From: Blattabacterium cuenoti
Lineage (GTDB): Bacteria; Bacteroidota; Bacteroidia; Flavobacteriales; Blattabacteriaceae
DNA length: 64,000 nt
Assembly: GCF_014251795.1 (NCBI RefSeq)
Contig: NZ_CP059201.1
Location: 124,001 to 188,000 of the forward strand
Direction of reading: 5' to 3'
Below, piece by piece: positions 9,301-18,026 of this stretch. The position numbers were made by a program, and so were the translations under genes. Numbering within the stretch: position 1 is the stretch's first letter; each line of letters opens with the position of its first letter. Under the pieces are notes generated by a model. That model had not been told where the DNA came from. It saw only the letters and a list, made by a program, of their open reading frames with translations, and searched no databases.

Positions 9301-10674
9301 ATGGAAGAAAAAGAACAATTCTTTTTAGAAATTTACAATTTAGGAATCATAAAGTTTGGAAATTTTACACTAAAAAGTGGAATGAATTCTCCTATATATA
9401 TAGATTTTCGTCCAATAGCTTCTAGACCAGACTTATTAATAAAATTATCAGATTTATTAATTCATGAAGTGAGATCTTATAATTATGATTTTGAACTCAT
9501 TTGTGGAGTTCCATATGCTGCGTTACCTATAGCTACTACTTTATCTTTAAGATCTAAAATTCCATTAATTATTAAAAGAAAAGAAAATAAAGGATATGGA
9601 ACAGAAAAAATGATTGAAGGAATATATAAAATAGGACAAAGTTGCCTGATTATAGAAGATGTTATTACAAGTGGAGATAGTTTGTTAAAAACTGTCATAG
9701 ACCTTGAAAAAGAAGGATTAATAATTAAAAATATTATGTCTATTCTTGACAGAGAACAAGGAGGAATAGAAAACATAAAAAAAAGAGGATATAACATTCG
9801 AACTTTATTTCGAATAGGAGAAATTTTTAAAATTTTGGAAAATCAACGTTTTTTAAAAGAAAAAGAAATACATATGATTCAATTTTTTTTCATAAAGAAA
9901 AATATGAAAAACACTAAAAACAAACGAATTTCTTATGAAGAAAAAAAAGAAAAAATCCTTCACCCTATAGGAAAAAAACTTATTGATATTACGTTGAAAA
10001 AAAAAACAAATTTGATAGTTTCTGCGGACTTAATATCTACTAAAAATATTTTAAAATTAGTAAATTTAATTGGAGATAGAATTTGTGGATTAAAACTTCA
10101 CGTAGATATTATAGATGATTTTTCATATTCATTTATACAATCTCTTAAAAAGATTTCTATAGAAAAAAAATTTTTATTGTTAGAAGATAGAAAATTATGT
10201 GATGTCAGTTATACTAATTATCTTCAATTACATTACGGAATACATAAAATTTCTTCTTGGGCAGATCTTGTTACCGCGCATGTATTTGCTGGTAGTATGA
10301 GTATTCAAAATTTGAATATTCCTTCTAATATGGGATTAATTACAATATCTGAAATGTCTTCCTATGGAAGACTATCGGATGATCATTATATAAGAAAAGC
10401 ACTAAATATTTCTTTAAAAAATCCAAAAGTCATTGGGACCGTCGCACAAAGAAAAGTAGATGATCGATTGTTATTGTTTACACCTGGTATTCATTTTTAT
10501 GAAAATGAAAATAATGTAGGAAATAGTTATATTCATCCTGTTCAAGCTTTTGAAAAAAACGGAAGTGATTTTATTATTGTAGGAAAAGCTATTTATCAAT
10601 CTCATAATCCAAAAATAGCAGCAGAAGAGTACAGAAAAGCAGGATGGAAAGCTTATGAAAATGGACTTGAATAA
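9301..10674 (+). CDS. pyrEF: Bifunctional orotate phosphoribosyltransferase / OMP decarboxylase (UMP synthase)
   Basis: One 457-residue chain carries the last two steps of UMP synthesis. Residues about 1-200 are orotate phosphoribosyltransferase, with 'SGMNSPIYIDFR' and the PRPP-binding motif 'IIEDVITSGDSL'. Residues about 215-457 are OMP decarboxylase, with the catalytic 'LLEDRKLCDV' Asp-Lys-Asp block, a 'TAHVFAG' strand and the phosphate-binding C-terminal 'DFIIVGKAIY'. A Lys/Asn-rich linker joins them near 197-220. The order PyrE-PyrF and the 'EDRK' OMP decarboxylase signature are like animal and plant UMP synthase. pyrD is divergent, 75 bp away. Confidence 0.94.
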   Translation: MEEKEQFFLEIYNLGIIKFGNFTLKSGMNSPIYIDFRPIASRPDLLIKLSDLLIHEVRSYNYDFELICGVPYAALPIATTLSLRSKIPLIIKRKENKGYGTEKMIEGIYKIGQSCLIIEDVITSGDSLLKTVIDLEKEGLIIKNIMSILDREQGGIENIKKRGYNIRTLFRIGEIFKILENQRFLKEKEIHMIQFFFIKKNMKNTKNKRISYEEKKEKILHPIGKKLIDITLKKKTNLIVSADLISTKNILKLVNLIGDRICGLKLHVDIIDDFSYSFIQSLKKISIEKKFLLLEDRKLCDVSYTNYLQLHYGIHKISSWADLVTAHVFAGSMSIQNLNIPSNMGLITISEMSSYGRLSDDHYIRKALNISLKNPKVIGTVAQRKVDDRLLLFTPGIHFYENENNVGNSYIHPVQAFEKNGSDFIIVGKAIYQSHNPKIAAEEYRKAGWKAYENGLE

Positions 10675-10789
10675 ATATATGAAATGAGTTTTTTTTTAAA
10701 AAAATTCATGATACTGATCATATTTTTATTTAATTTGTCATATTTTTTAATAATAAATTATTTCAATCAAATTGGTTTAAATTTTAAGT

Positions 10790-11365
10790 ATGGAATGGAT
10801 AAATTCGTTAATTAGTTGTTTTATGATACTTTTTAGCATTATAGATATATTGGGTAATGCTCCCATAATTATGGGATTTAAATCAAAAGGAAACATTATA
10901 GACACAAAAAAAGTTATAATTACTTCTCTTGTAATATTTTTATCTTTTCTTTTTTTAGGACAACCTATGCTTAAAATCATTGGAGTTGATGTTCATTCTT
11001 TTTCTGTCGCTGGATCCATAGTATTATTTTTGATAGGTTTAGAAATGATATTGGGAATCGATCTTCATAAAGTTACGGAAAATGCTCAAACTTCCATTGT
11101 TCCAATAGCTTTCCCACTTATAGCTGGACCTGGTTCTTTAACTACTTTAATTTCATTAAGAGCGACTTATGATGTAAACATTATTCTTTTATCTCTTCTT
11201 TTAAATATGATAGTAGTTTATTTTGTCATTGATAAATGTGATTTTATAGCCGAAAAAATAGGAAATAATGGTTTAGATATTTTAAAGAAAATATTTGGTA
11301 TCGTTTTATTAGCTTTTGCAGTAAAAATTTTTGGTGCTAATGCAGGTCAGTTATTTCAACAATGA
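10790..11365 (+). CDS. MarC family inner-membrane protein
   Basis: A 191-residue protein with about six transmembrane segments and the MarC (UPF0056) family signature motifs 'IIDILGNAPI' near the N terminus and 'AFPLIAGPGSLTT' in the middle. The family's function is unsettled; it was once linked to multiple antibiotic resistance, but that link is not supported. Length is normal (about 190-220). The 3' end overlaps the stop of the converging rnpA by 10 bp. Confidence 0.9.
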   Translation: MEWINSLISCFMILFSIIDILGNAPIIMGFKSKGNIIDTKKVIITSLVIFLSFLFLGQPMLKIIGVDVHSFSVAGSIVLFLIGLEMILGIDLHKVTENAQTSIVPIAFPLIAGPGSLTTLISLRATYDVNIILLSLLLNMIVVYFVIDKCDFIAEKIGNNGLDILKKIFGIVLLAFAVKIFGANAGQLFQQ

Positions 11366-11710
11366 TTCCTTATTATTTTATTAAAAATATTTATAATAGA
11401 TTCATTTATATTTTTAAATTCAGGTAAATAAAACGATTTGTAAATTAAAACAATATTAAAATTTTTATTTCTCATATTTTTTATCAAAATTGATCTGTTT
11501 AAAAAAAAAGAAGCTTTTAACAAACGTTTTATTTTATTTCTGTGAACTGATTTTTTAAAATTTTTTTTTTACTAGAGTTCCAGCTAGATGAAGTAATAGA
11601 TCTTTTTTATTTCTCTCTTTTAAGAGATGAACAGATAAAACAGGATATATAAATAAATATTTTCCATTTTTTATTACTTCTTCAAAAGTATTTTTTTCTT
11701 TGAATCGCAT
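11356..11710 (-). pseudogene. rnpA: RNase P protein component, frame disrupted in a poly-A tract
   Basis: The protein partner of RNase P RNA. From the ATG at 11710 the frame reads 'MRFKEKNTFEEVIKNGKYLF...' for 51 codons and then hits TAA just after a run of ten A's (minus-strand sense; T's at 11561-11570). One fewer A would continue as '...VKKNFKKSVHRNKIKRLL...', carrying the RnpA signature 'RNKIKR', to a TGA at 11356-11358. The total would be 117 residues, the normal length. Both halves look conserved and have no other stops, so this may be functional through polymerase slippage, a young pseudogene, or a homopolymer sequencing error. The 3' end overlaps the marC-like gene by 10 bp and the start is 13 bp from fbp. 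Confidence 0.85.
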
Positions 11711-11723
11711 TTACATTTATAAT

Positions 11724-12725
11724 TTATTCACAATCTACTATAAATTCTTCTAATTTTGAAACCATTCCTTTTGGACCACAAATCAATGGAGATCTTTGAT
11801 GTAATTTAGTGGGTTCTATGTCTAAAATGCGCTGATTTCCATCAGAAGCTTTTCCTCCAGCTTGTTCTGATAAAAAAGCCATGGGATTGCATTCATAAAG
11901 TAATCTTAATTTTCCTTCTGGATAAGAAGCTGTTTTAGGATAAATATATATACCTCCTTGTATTAGATTCCTATGAAAATCTCCAACTAAAGATCCAATA
12001 TATCTTGCTGTGTAAGGACGATTATCTTTTTTTTCTTGACAATATCTAATAAATTTTTTAATTCCATTAGAAAATTTATAATAATTTCCTTCATTAATAG
12101 AATAAATTTTTTCCATTTTAGGAAAACAAATATTGTAATGAGATAAGTAAAACGTTCCAAATGAAGGATCTAAAGTAAATCCATGTACTCCATTTCCAGC
12201 ACTATATACTAATATAGTAGAAGATCCATAAATAATATATCCTGCAAGAATTTGTTGATTTCCTTTTTGCAAAAAATCTTCTATTGTTAAATTCATTTTA
12301 ATAGGAGATTTTCTCATATATACAGAAAATATAGTTCCAATAGAAACATTGACATCTATATTAGAAGAACCATCAAGCGGATCTATTAAAACAATATATT
12401 GATTTTGAGAAATATCTTCTTGTTTTCCTTTTATCACTATAAAATCTTTACTTTCTTCAGAAGCTATTCCACAAACAACATTTCTACTTTTAAAAGATTC
12501 AATAAAAACTCTATGAGCGAATTGATCTAATTTTTGTTGATTTTCTCCTTGAACATTAGTAATACCAGAACTTCCTATAATTTCTTCTGTTAATCCTGCT
12601 TTATTGACTTCTTTATGAATAGCTTTAGAAGCTAATTTGATAGAACTAAATAATCGCAATAATGATTCCGTTGAATATGAAAAACGATCTCTATTCTTTA
12701 TAATAAACTCTCCTAATGTATACAT
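11724..12725 (-). CDS. fbp: Fructose-1,6-bisphosphatase, class I
   Basis: This gluconeogenic enzyme hydrolyses fructose 1,6-bisphosphate to fructose 6-phosphate. The 333-residue protein has the metal-binding signature '[12 protein letters not shown]', an N-terminal '[20 protein letters not shown]' region and the substrate-binding '[13 protein letters not shown]' and '[14 protein letters not shown]' stretches. The length equals that of typical class I enzymes. Fructose-bisphosphate aldolase (fbaA) is also in this window, which supports a gluconeogenic carbon flow. It starts 140 bp from the divergent plsC gene. Confidence 0.96.
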   Translation of the reverse strand: MYTLGEFIIKNRDRFSYSTESLLRLFSSIKLASKAIHKEVNKAGLTEEIIGSSGITNVQGENQQKLDQFAHRVFIESFKSRNVVCGIASEESKDFIVIKGKQEDISQNQYIVLIDPLDGSSNIDVNVSIGTIFSVYMRKSPIKMNLTIEDFLQKGNQQILAGYIIYGSSTILVYSAGNGVHGFTLDPSFGTFYLSHYNICFPKMEKIYSINEGNYYKFSNGIKKFIRYCQEKKDNRPYTARYIGSLVGDFHRNLIQGGIYIYPKTASYPEGKLRLLYECNPMAFLSEQAGGKASDGNQRILDIEPTKLHQRSPLICGPKGMVSKLEEFIVDCE

Positions 12726-12865
12726 GTATCTCTCAAGAAATACTTTATAGACATAAAGATCAGATTTTTTTTTAAAATTTTATAATCATCTTTTAATTTA
12801 TATATATTATTAATTTTTCTAAAGTTATTATGAATTTTATATATTTCTATTAATTTTATCGTTTA

Positions 12866-13627
12866 ATGAGAATTATACAAATATCATTAATATTGTTATG
12901 GCGTACATGGTTTTTTTTTATCAATATATTTTTAATTCCATTATGGGCAGGAGCTTCTATTCCATTTCTATTTAAAGATAAATACTATCCTATTGCATAT
13001 TGGTTTCACCAAATGTGGGCTAGAAGTAATCTTTTTTTTATGGGTTTTTGGTATGTATTAGAAAAAGATAAAGAAATATTAGATAAAAATCAACAATACG
13101 TAATTATCAGCAATCATAGTTCTATTATGGATATTATGTTAATTTATTCTTTGATGAGAAATCATCCTTTAGTTTTTGTTGGGAAAGCAGAATTAGCTAA
13201 ACTTCCTTTTTTTGGATTTGTTTATAAAAAAAGTAATATTCTTATTGAAAGAAAAAATTTATCAAGTTGTATACAAGTATTTAATAAAATAAAAAATAAA
13301 ATAGATTCTGGAAAAAGTGTTTGTATTTTTCCAGAAGGAGGAGTTCCTAAACCTTATATTTTCTTGGATCATTTTAAGAGTGGAGCTTTTTTTATCGCTA
13401 TTATAAAAAAAATACCTATTATTCCTTTTACTATAGCTGACATCAAAAAAAAATTTCCTAGTTCTTCTATTATCAGAGGAGGACCAGGAAAAATAAGGAT
13501 CAAACAACATCACTCTATATCAACAAAAAACTTATCCTTGAAAGACAAGGATATGTTGAAAAAAAAATGTTTTAATTTAATCAAATATCAATTAGAAAAA
13601 TTTGAACGTGAAAAAAAAAGTAGTTAA
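12866..13627 (+). CDS. plsC: 1-acyl-sn-glycerol-3-phosphate acyltransferase
   Basis: This membrane enzyme makes phosphatidic acid from lysophosphatidic acid. The 253-residue protein has an N-terminal hydrophobic stretch (about 5-35), the catalytic HX4D motif 'NHSSIMD' and the glycerophosphate-binding motif 'FPEGG'. Length is normal. It lies 9 bp upstream of rnhA on the same strand and probably shares its transcript. Substrate preference cannot be read from the sequence. Confidence 0.92.
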   Translation: MRIIQISLILLWRTWFFFINIFLIPLWAGASIPFLFKDKYYPIAYWFHQMWARSNLFFMGFWYVLEKDKEILDKNQQYVIISNHSSIMDIMLIYSLMRNHPLVFVGKAELAKLPFFGFVYKKSNILIERKNLSSCIQVFNKIKNKIDSGKSVCIFPEGGVPKPYIFLDHFKSGAFFIAIIKKIPIIPFTIADIKKKFPSSSIIRGGPGKIRIKQHHSISTKNLSLKDKDMLKKKCFNLIKYQLEKFEREKKSS

Positions 13628-13636
13628 TTATTATCC

Positions 13637-14125
13637 GTGAACTCCGTGAACAAAAAGATTCATATTTATACTGACGGTTCTTCAAAAGGAAATCCTGGTC
13701 CAGGAGGATATGGAATTTTTATAGAAATATTTTTTGGACATTTATACAATAGAAAAATAATTTCAGAAGGATTCCGTTATACAACTAACAATAGAATGGA
13801 ACTATTATCAGTCATCATAGGATTAGAAAAAATAGAAAATAAAAAACAAAATATTTCCGTGTTTACTGATTCAAAATATATCGTCAATACGATCCAAAAA
13901 AAATGGATTTACAAATGGGAAAAAACTGATTTTAAAAATAAAAAAAATGTGGATTTATGGAAAAGATTTTTAAATTTATTTGACAAACATTTTGTTGTAT
14001 TTTATTGGATAAAAAGTCACAATAATCATTATATCAATGATTATTGCGATCGATTATCTGTAAATGCCTCAAAAAGAAAAAATCTAAAAATAGATTACGT
14101 ATATGAGTATGAAAAACAGATATAA
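13637..14125 (+). CDS. rnhA: Ribonuclease HI
   Basis: RNase HI cuts the RNA strand of RNA-DNA hybrids such as replication primers and R-loops. The 162-residue protein has all four catalytic acids in context: Asp in 'HIYTDGSSKGNPGPGG', Glu in 'NNRMELLSVI', Asp in 'VFTDSKYI' and Asp in 'INDYCDRLS'. The start is a GTG at 13637; a second in-frame GTG at 13646 is an equally plausible start. It follows plsC by 9 bp and converges on the SpoU methyltransferase with a 9-bp gap. Confidence 0.95.
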   Translation: MNSVNKKIHIYTDGSSKGNPGPGGYGIFIEIFFGHLYNRKIISEGFRYTTNNRMELLSVIIGLEKIENKKQNISVFTDSKYIVNTIQKKWIYKWEKTDFKNKKNVDLWKRFLNLFDKHFVVFYWIKSHNNHYINDYCDRLSVNASKRKNLKIDYVYEYEKQI

Positions 14126-14134
14126 GAAATATTT

Positions 14135-14941
14135 TTATATAGCATAATTTCTTTGTCTAATAATTTCATATATAATTATAGACATTGCATTACTAACATT
14201 TAATGAATCTATATTTCCAAACATAGGAATAGTTATAATTTTGTTAGCTTTTTTTAACCAAATATTAGATACTCCTTGATTTTCAGAACCAAAAACAATA
14301 GCAATGTTATTCTCATGTAAAAATTTAGTTTGGTATAAATTTATTGCTTTTTTATGTTTATCAAATCCTGTTGTGATAATTTTTATTTTATTTTTTTGTA
14401 ACCAATCCATGATTGATTCTATTTTTTCCAGACAAATATTTCTTGTAAAAATGCTTCCTAAACTACATCTAATAATATTAGAATTATACATATAAGTCTT
14501 CATATTACATAATATAATAATGTGAATATTAGCAGCGTCAGCTATTCTTAACATAGCTCCTATATTACCAGGTTTTTCTATCCCATCTAGGATAAGTATC
14601 AAATAAGAATTATTTTTATTGATTTTGATATTTTTTAATTGATTTATATATTTCTTTTCTTTAAACAAAGTGATGATTCCACCCGAATTCTCTCTATATG
14701 CTAATTTTTTAAAAATTTTTATATTAATCATAAAAGTTATGGAATCAAATGACTGAATTATACTATACTTATGAAATATTTTATCACATATAAATATTCT
14801 AATCGGTAAAAAATTACCTTTTATTGCCATTTCAAATTCTTTTATTCCTTCAACAAGAAGGGTATTCATATATTTTTTTTTTTGATAAATTTTTATCAAA
14901 TCTTTAATTTTTGTATTTTGAATACTATATATTTTTTTCAT
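14135..14941 (-). CDS. SpoU/TrmH family RNA 2'-O-methyltransferase
   Basis: A 268-residue SPOUT-fold methyltransferase that should transfer a methyl group from S-adenosylmethionine to a ribose 2'-OH in tRNA or rRNA. The three C-terminal SpoU motifs are clear: 'LDGIEKPGNIGAMLRIADAA' (motif 1), 'AIVFGSENQGVS' (motif 2) and 'IPMFGNIDSLNVSNAMSI' (motif 3). An N-terminal substrate-binding domain (about 1-105) suggests an RlmB-like or TsnR-like 23S rRNA enzyme. The exact target nucleotide cannot be told from the sequence. The start is 10 bp from the divergent deaminase gene. Confidence 0.9.
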   Translation of the reverse strand: MKKIYSIQNTKIKDLIKIYQKKKYMNTLLVEGIKEFEMAIKGNFLPIRIFICDKIFHKYSIIQSFDSITFMINIKIFKKLAYRENSGGIITLFKEKKYINQLKNIKINKNNSYLILILDGIEKPGNIGAMLRIADAANIHIIILCNMKTYMYNSNIIRCSLGSIFTRNICLEKIESIMDWLQKNKIKIITTGFDKHKKAINLYQTKFLHENNIAIVFGSENQGVSNIWLKKANKIITIPMFGNIDSLNVSNAMSIIIYEIIRQRNYAI

Positions 14942-14951
14942 ACTTTATTTA

Positions 14952-15356
14952 ATGATTTATAAAAATGATATGGTATATATGAATATAGCTATTGAACGTT
15001 CAAAATTATCTTTTTGTAAAAAAAAAAAAGTAGGTTCTGTCATAGTTAAAAATAATGAAATTATATCTGATGGATATAACCGTACCCCAAATGGATTTAG
15101 TGATATATGCGAAGATCATAATGGAAATACAAAATGGTATGTTTTACATGCAGAAGCAAACGCCATATTAAAAATGGCTTATTCTTCTTTATCTTGTAAA
15201 GGAGCATCCATATACATTACTCACTTTCCATGTAAAGAATGTTGTAAACTAATTTATTTATCTAATATAAAAAGAGTCATCTATTTGTATGAAAAAAATG
15301 ATGAAAGATTATATTTTTTGAAAAAAGCTAAAATAATAATAGAACAACTTTTTTAA
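14952..15356 (+). CDS. Deoxycytidylate deaminase family protein
   Basis: A 134-residue zinc-dependent deaminase with 'HAEANAIL' (zinc His and catalytic Glu) and 'PCKECCKLI' (the two zinc cysteines). The N-terminal 'AIERSKLSFCKKKKVGSVIVKNNEIISDGYNRTPNGF' pattern and extended zinc region match dCMP deaminases (ComEB type) rather than cytidine or tRNA deaminases. It would make dUMP, the substrate of ThyA encoded at 22775-23569. The gene is followed 10 bp later by tRNA-Leu on the same strand. Confidence 0.88.
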   Translation: MIYKNDMVYMNIAIERSKLSFCKKKKVGSVIVKNNEIISDGYNRTPNGFSDICEDHNGNTKWYVLHAEANAILKMAYSSLSCKGASIYITHFPCKECCKLIYLSNIKRVIYLYEKNDERLYFLKKAKIIIEQLF

Positions 15357-15366
15357 AAATAAAAAA

Positions 15367-15450
15367 ACCCAGGTGGCGAAATAGGTAGACGCGCTGGACT
15401 CAAAATCCAGTGATTTTTATATCATGCGGGTTCAAATCCCGCTCTGGGTA
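15367..15450 (+). tRNA. tRNA-Leu (anticodon CAA)
   Basis: Acceptor acccagg (15367-15373) pairs with tctgggt (15443-15449) and A15450 is the discriminator. The anticodon stem ctgga/tccag surrounds loop ctcaaaa, giving anticodon CAA at 15401-15403, which reads UUG. A long variable arm and T loop ttcaaat are present, as in class II leucine tRNAs. The 3' CCA is not encoded. ureC converges on it with a 12-bp gap. Confidence 0.96.
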
Positions 15451-15462
15451 TTTTTCTTATTT

Positions 15463-17169
15463 TCAGAATAAAAAATATCTTTGAGAAAGAGGTAAAATAT
15501 CAGAAGGATGAGAGGTTATTTTTTCTCCATCTATATAAACATTATAGGTTCTTGGATCTACCTCTAGATTAGGAAGTTCTCCATTTAATATCATATTTTT
15601 TTTGGATAAAGTACGACATCCTTTTACGATTTTGATTTGTTTTTTGATTTCATTTTTTTCAAAAAAACCATTATTTATTGCATGTGTTGATACAAATACA
15701 CTGCTTAGTTTTGGTTCAAAATATCCAAACATTTTTCGATACATAAATGGTTGAGGAGTTGGAATCGTAGCATTTGGATCACCCATACTAGCGTATACTA
15801 TCATACCACTTTTGATAACTAATTCAGGTTTGACTCCAAAAAAAGAAGGTTTCCATAACACTAAATCTGCCATTTTTCCGATATGAATAGATCCAATATA
15901 CTCAGAAATACCATGAGTAATGGCTGGATTGATAGTATATTTTGAAATATATCTTTTCACTCTAAAATTATCACTTTTTTGGGTCTCTTCATTAAGATAA
16001 CCTCTTTGTTTCTTCATTTTATCAGCTGTTTGCCATGTTCTTTTTACAATTTCACCTATACGCCCCATAGCTTGAGAATCTGAACTAGTCATACTAATGG
16101 CTCCCATATCATGTAAAACTCCTTCTGCACTAATAGTTTCAGATCGAATCCGTGATTTAGCGAAAGCAATATCTTCTGGCAAAGAAGAATCCAAATGATG
16201 ACAAATCATTAGCATATCAAAATGTTCATCTATAGTATTACAAGTATAAGGCATTGTAGGACTAGTTGATGAAGGTAAAATATTAGGAAAGGATATAACC
16301 TTTAATAAATCAGGAGCATGACCCCCTCCAGCTCCTTCTGTATGATAAGTATGAATTGTTCTATTTTTTAATATTTTTAAAGTATCTTCTACATATCCAG
16401 ATTCATTGAGTGAATCGGTATGGATATTAACTTGTACATCTAACTTTTCTGCTACATTCAAACATTGATCTATAACATACAAAGTACTCCCCCAATCTTC
16501 ATGTATTTTGAGTCCTCCTGCTCCTGCTTTTATTTGTTCAATTAAAGCTTCCGGTTGAGAGCTGTTTCCACTTGCAAGAAAAATAAAATTAATGGGAATA
16601 TGATCTGTACTTTTTAACATTCTTTGAATATTCCATACACCAGAAGTACAATTTGTAGCTATAGTTCCAGTAGCTGGACCGGATCCTCCACCAATAATAG
16701 TAGTAGTTCCACTTTCTAATGCAACTTCAAATAATTGAGGACATATATAATGAACGTGACTATCTACACTTCCAGCTGTTACTATGATATTTTCTGAAGA
16801 AATGACTTCTGTTCCTGCTCCAATATACATGTTAGGAGTGACTCCGTCCATAAAATATGGATTCCCTGCTTTTCCTATTCCAACAATAATTCCATTTTTA
16901 ATTCCTATATCCGCTTTAACAATTCCCCAATGATCTATAATAATAGCGTTAGTTAATACTAAATCTAAAACCCCTTCATCTCTTATAGCAAATGGATGTT
17001 GTCCCATTCCGTCTCTAATCACTTTTCCTCCTCCAAAAACACATTCATCTCCATAAATTGTATAGTCTTTTTCTATTTCAATCCATAAAGATGTATCCCC
17101 TAAACGAATTTTATCTCCTTTAGTAGGTCCATACATACTGGCATAAGATTCTCTATCTATTTTTTTCAT
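15463..17169 (-). CDS. ureC: Urease subunit alpha
   Basis: The nickel-containing catalytic subunit of urease, which splits urea to ammonia and CO2. It is 568 residues, the normal length. The nickel and active-site motifs are intact: '[10 protein letters not shown]', the carbamylated-lysine strand '[10 protein letters not shown]', '[12 protein letters not shown]', '[15 protein letters not shown]' and the flap 'MICHHLD' with its Cys. The start ATG overlaps the stop of ureAB by 4 bp, so the two are translationally coupled. No accessory genes (ureD, ureE, ureF, ureG) are in this window, so nickel loading must depend on genes elsewhere. In cockroach symbionts urease is known to recycle host nitrogen waste. 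Confidence 0.98.
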   Translation of the reverse strand: MKKIDRESYASMYGPTKGDKIRLGDTSLWIEIEKDYTIYGDECVFGGGKVIRDGMGQHPFAIRDEGVLDLVLTNAIIIDHWGIVKADIGIKNGIIVGIGKAGNPYFMDGVTPNMYIGAGTEVISSENIIVTAGSVDSHVHYICPQLFEVALESGTTTIIGGGSGPATGTIATNCTSGVWNIQRMLKSTDHIPINFIFLASGNSSQPEALIEQIKAGAGGLKIHEDWGSTLYVIDQCLNVAEKLDVQVNIHTDSLNESGYVEDTLKILKNRTIHTYHTEGAGGGHAPDLLKVISFPNILPSSTSPTMPYTCNTIDEHFDMLMICHHLDSSLPEDIAFAKSRIRSETISAEGVLHDMGAISMTSSDSQAMGRIGEIVKRTWQTADKMKKQRGYLNEETQKSDNFRVKRYISKYTINPAITHGISEYIGSIHIGKMADLVLWKPSFFGVKPELVIKSGMIVYASMGDPNATIPTPQPFMYRKMFGYFEPKLSSVFVSTHAINNGFFEKNEIKKQIKIVKGCRTLSKKNMILNGELPNLEVDPRTYNVYIDGEKITSHPSDILPLSQRYFLF

Positions 17170-17795
17170 ATTGTTGTATTTTCTTTTCCTGAAAATCCAT
17201 AAATTTTCTTGCTTCCTCCAATTTCAACTAACATAATTTCTTTCGTTTCTCCTGGTTCAAAACGAACAGATCTACCAGAAGGGATATCAAGTCTATATCC
17301 TTTAGTTCCTTCTCTTTCAAATAAGAGAGCAGAATTTGTCTCATAGAAATGAAAATGAGATCCTATTTGAATAGGACGAGTTCCTTTATTGGATACTATT
17401 CTTTTTATACGAGACCGTCCAGGTAATAAAACAATATCTTCTTTCAAAAGATCATATTGTCCTGGAATAAAATTAGAATCTTTTTTTTTATTTTTTTTTA
17501 TAGGATGATGTATAGTTACTAACTTTGTTCCATCCGGAAAAGTTGCTTCTACTTGAACATTATTAAGTAATTCATATACTCCATCCATAACTTGTTCGTC
17601 GTTAAGAATATTTCCTGCTTCATGCATGAGATCTTTTACTGTTTTACCGTCACGAGCCCCTTCCATTATATAATGAGTGATTAAAGCTAAAGATTCAGGA
17701 TAATTCAATTTTAATCCTCTTTTTAAACGTTTTTTTGCCAATTCTCCAGCCATGTGAAGAAGAATTTTTTCCTTTTCATAAGAAGTTAAATGCAT
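17166..17795 (-). CDS. ureAB: Urease gamma-beta fusion subunit
   Basis: A single 209-residue chain carries both small urease subunits. Residues about 1-101 are the gamma subunit ('[23 protein letters not shown]', '[18 protein letters not shown]'), and about 106-209 are the beta subunit ('[19 protein letters not shown]', '[10 protein letters not shown]', '[17 protein letters not shown]'). The junction is a short Lys-rich stretch (about 100-105). Fused gamma/beta subunits are known in Helicobacter ureases and some other bacteria. The gene precedes ureC with a 4-bp overlap and starts at the edge of a 231-bp divergent gap facing thrA. Confidence 0.96.
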   Translation of the reverse strand: MHLTSYEKEKILLHMAGELAKKRLKRGLKLNYPESLALITHYIMEGARDGKTVKDLMHEAGNILNDEQVMDGVYELLNNVQVEATFPDGTKLVTIHHPIKKNKKKDSNFIPGQYDLLKEDIVLLPGRSRIKRIVSNKGTRPIQIGSHFHFYETNSALLFEREGTKGYRLDIPSGRSVRFEPGETKEIMLVEIGGSKKIYGFSGKENTTI

Positions 17796-17838
17796 ATGCT
17801 TTCTTTAATTTGATTCATAAACATAATAATATCATATC

Positions 17839-17848
17839 TGTTGCAACA
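17839..17848. promoter_or_regulatory. Perfect 10-bp palindrome upstream of ureAB
   Basis: TGTTGCAACA is a perfect inverted repeat 44 bp upstream of the ureAB start, in the only sizeable intergenic gap of the window (17796-18026). Its GC core stands out in an AT-rich spacer. It could be an operator for urease or thr genes, or chance. No regulator gene lies next to it. The same gap holds an exact TTATCCACA (DnaA-box consensus) at 17926-17934. Confidence 0.25.
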
Positions 17849-17978
17849 AAACAACATTTATATGAGTTTAAAGTTATGAAATAATAATGAAAGAATAGAT
17901 AAATGGCATTGTTTTTCATCCTTCTTTATCCACACAGATAAAGTAAAATAAAAAAAGCACGTCTCCATAAATTATCAT

Positions 17979-17986
17979 TATTTTTG
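17979..17986 (+). promoter_or_regulatory. Candidate -7 promoter box for thrABC
   Basis: TATTTTTG matches the Bacteroidetes -7 consensus TAnnTTTG, 41 bp before the thrA start. No good -33 TTTG/TTG is seen at the expected 19-21 bp upstream, so it is a half match. It sits within a weak inverted repeat (attatc...gataat, 17971-17996). Confidence 0.4.
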
Positions 17987-18026
17987 CTAAGATAATAATG
18001 GGAAAAATTGTTAAAATAATTAAAAA

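Noticed and set aside
9226..9318. N-terminal extension of pyrD
   Set aside because: It would run into the divergent pyrEF gene and adds residues unlike any dihydroorotate dehydrogenase.
10684..10815. 43-codon ATG frame after pyrEF encoding a hydrophobic peptide
   Set aside because: It overlaps the start of the marC-like gene by 26 bp, has no recognisable pattern, and its Phe/Ile/Leu content is what T-rich spacer DNA produces by chance.
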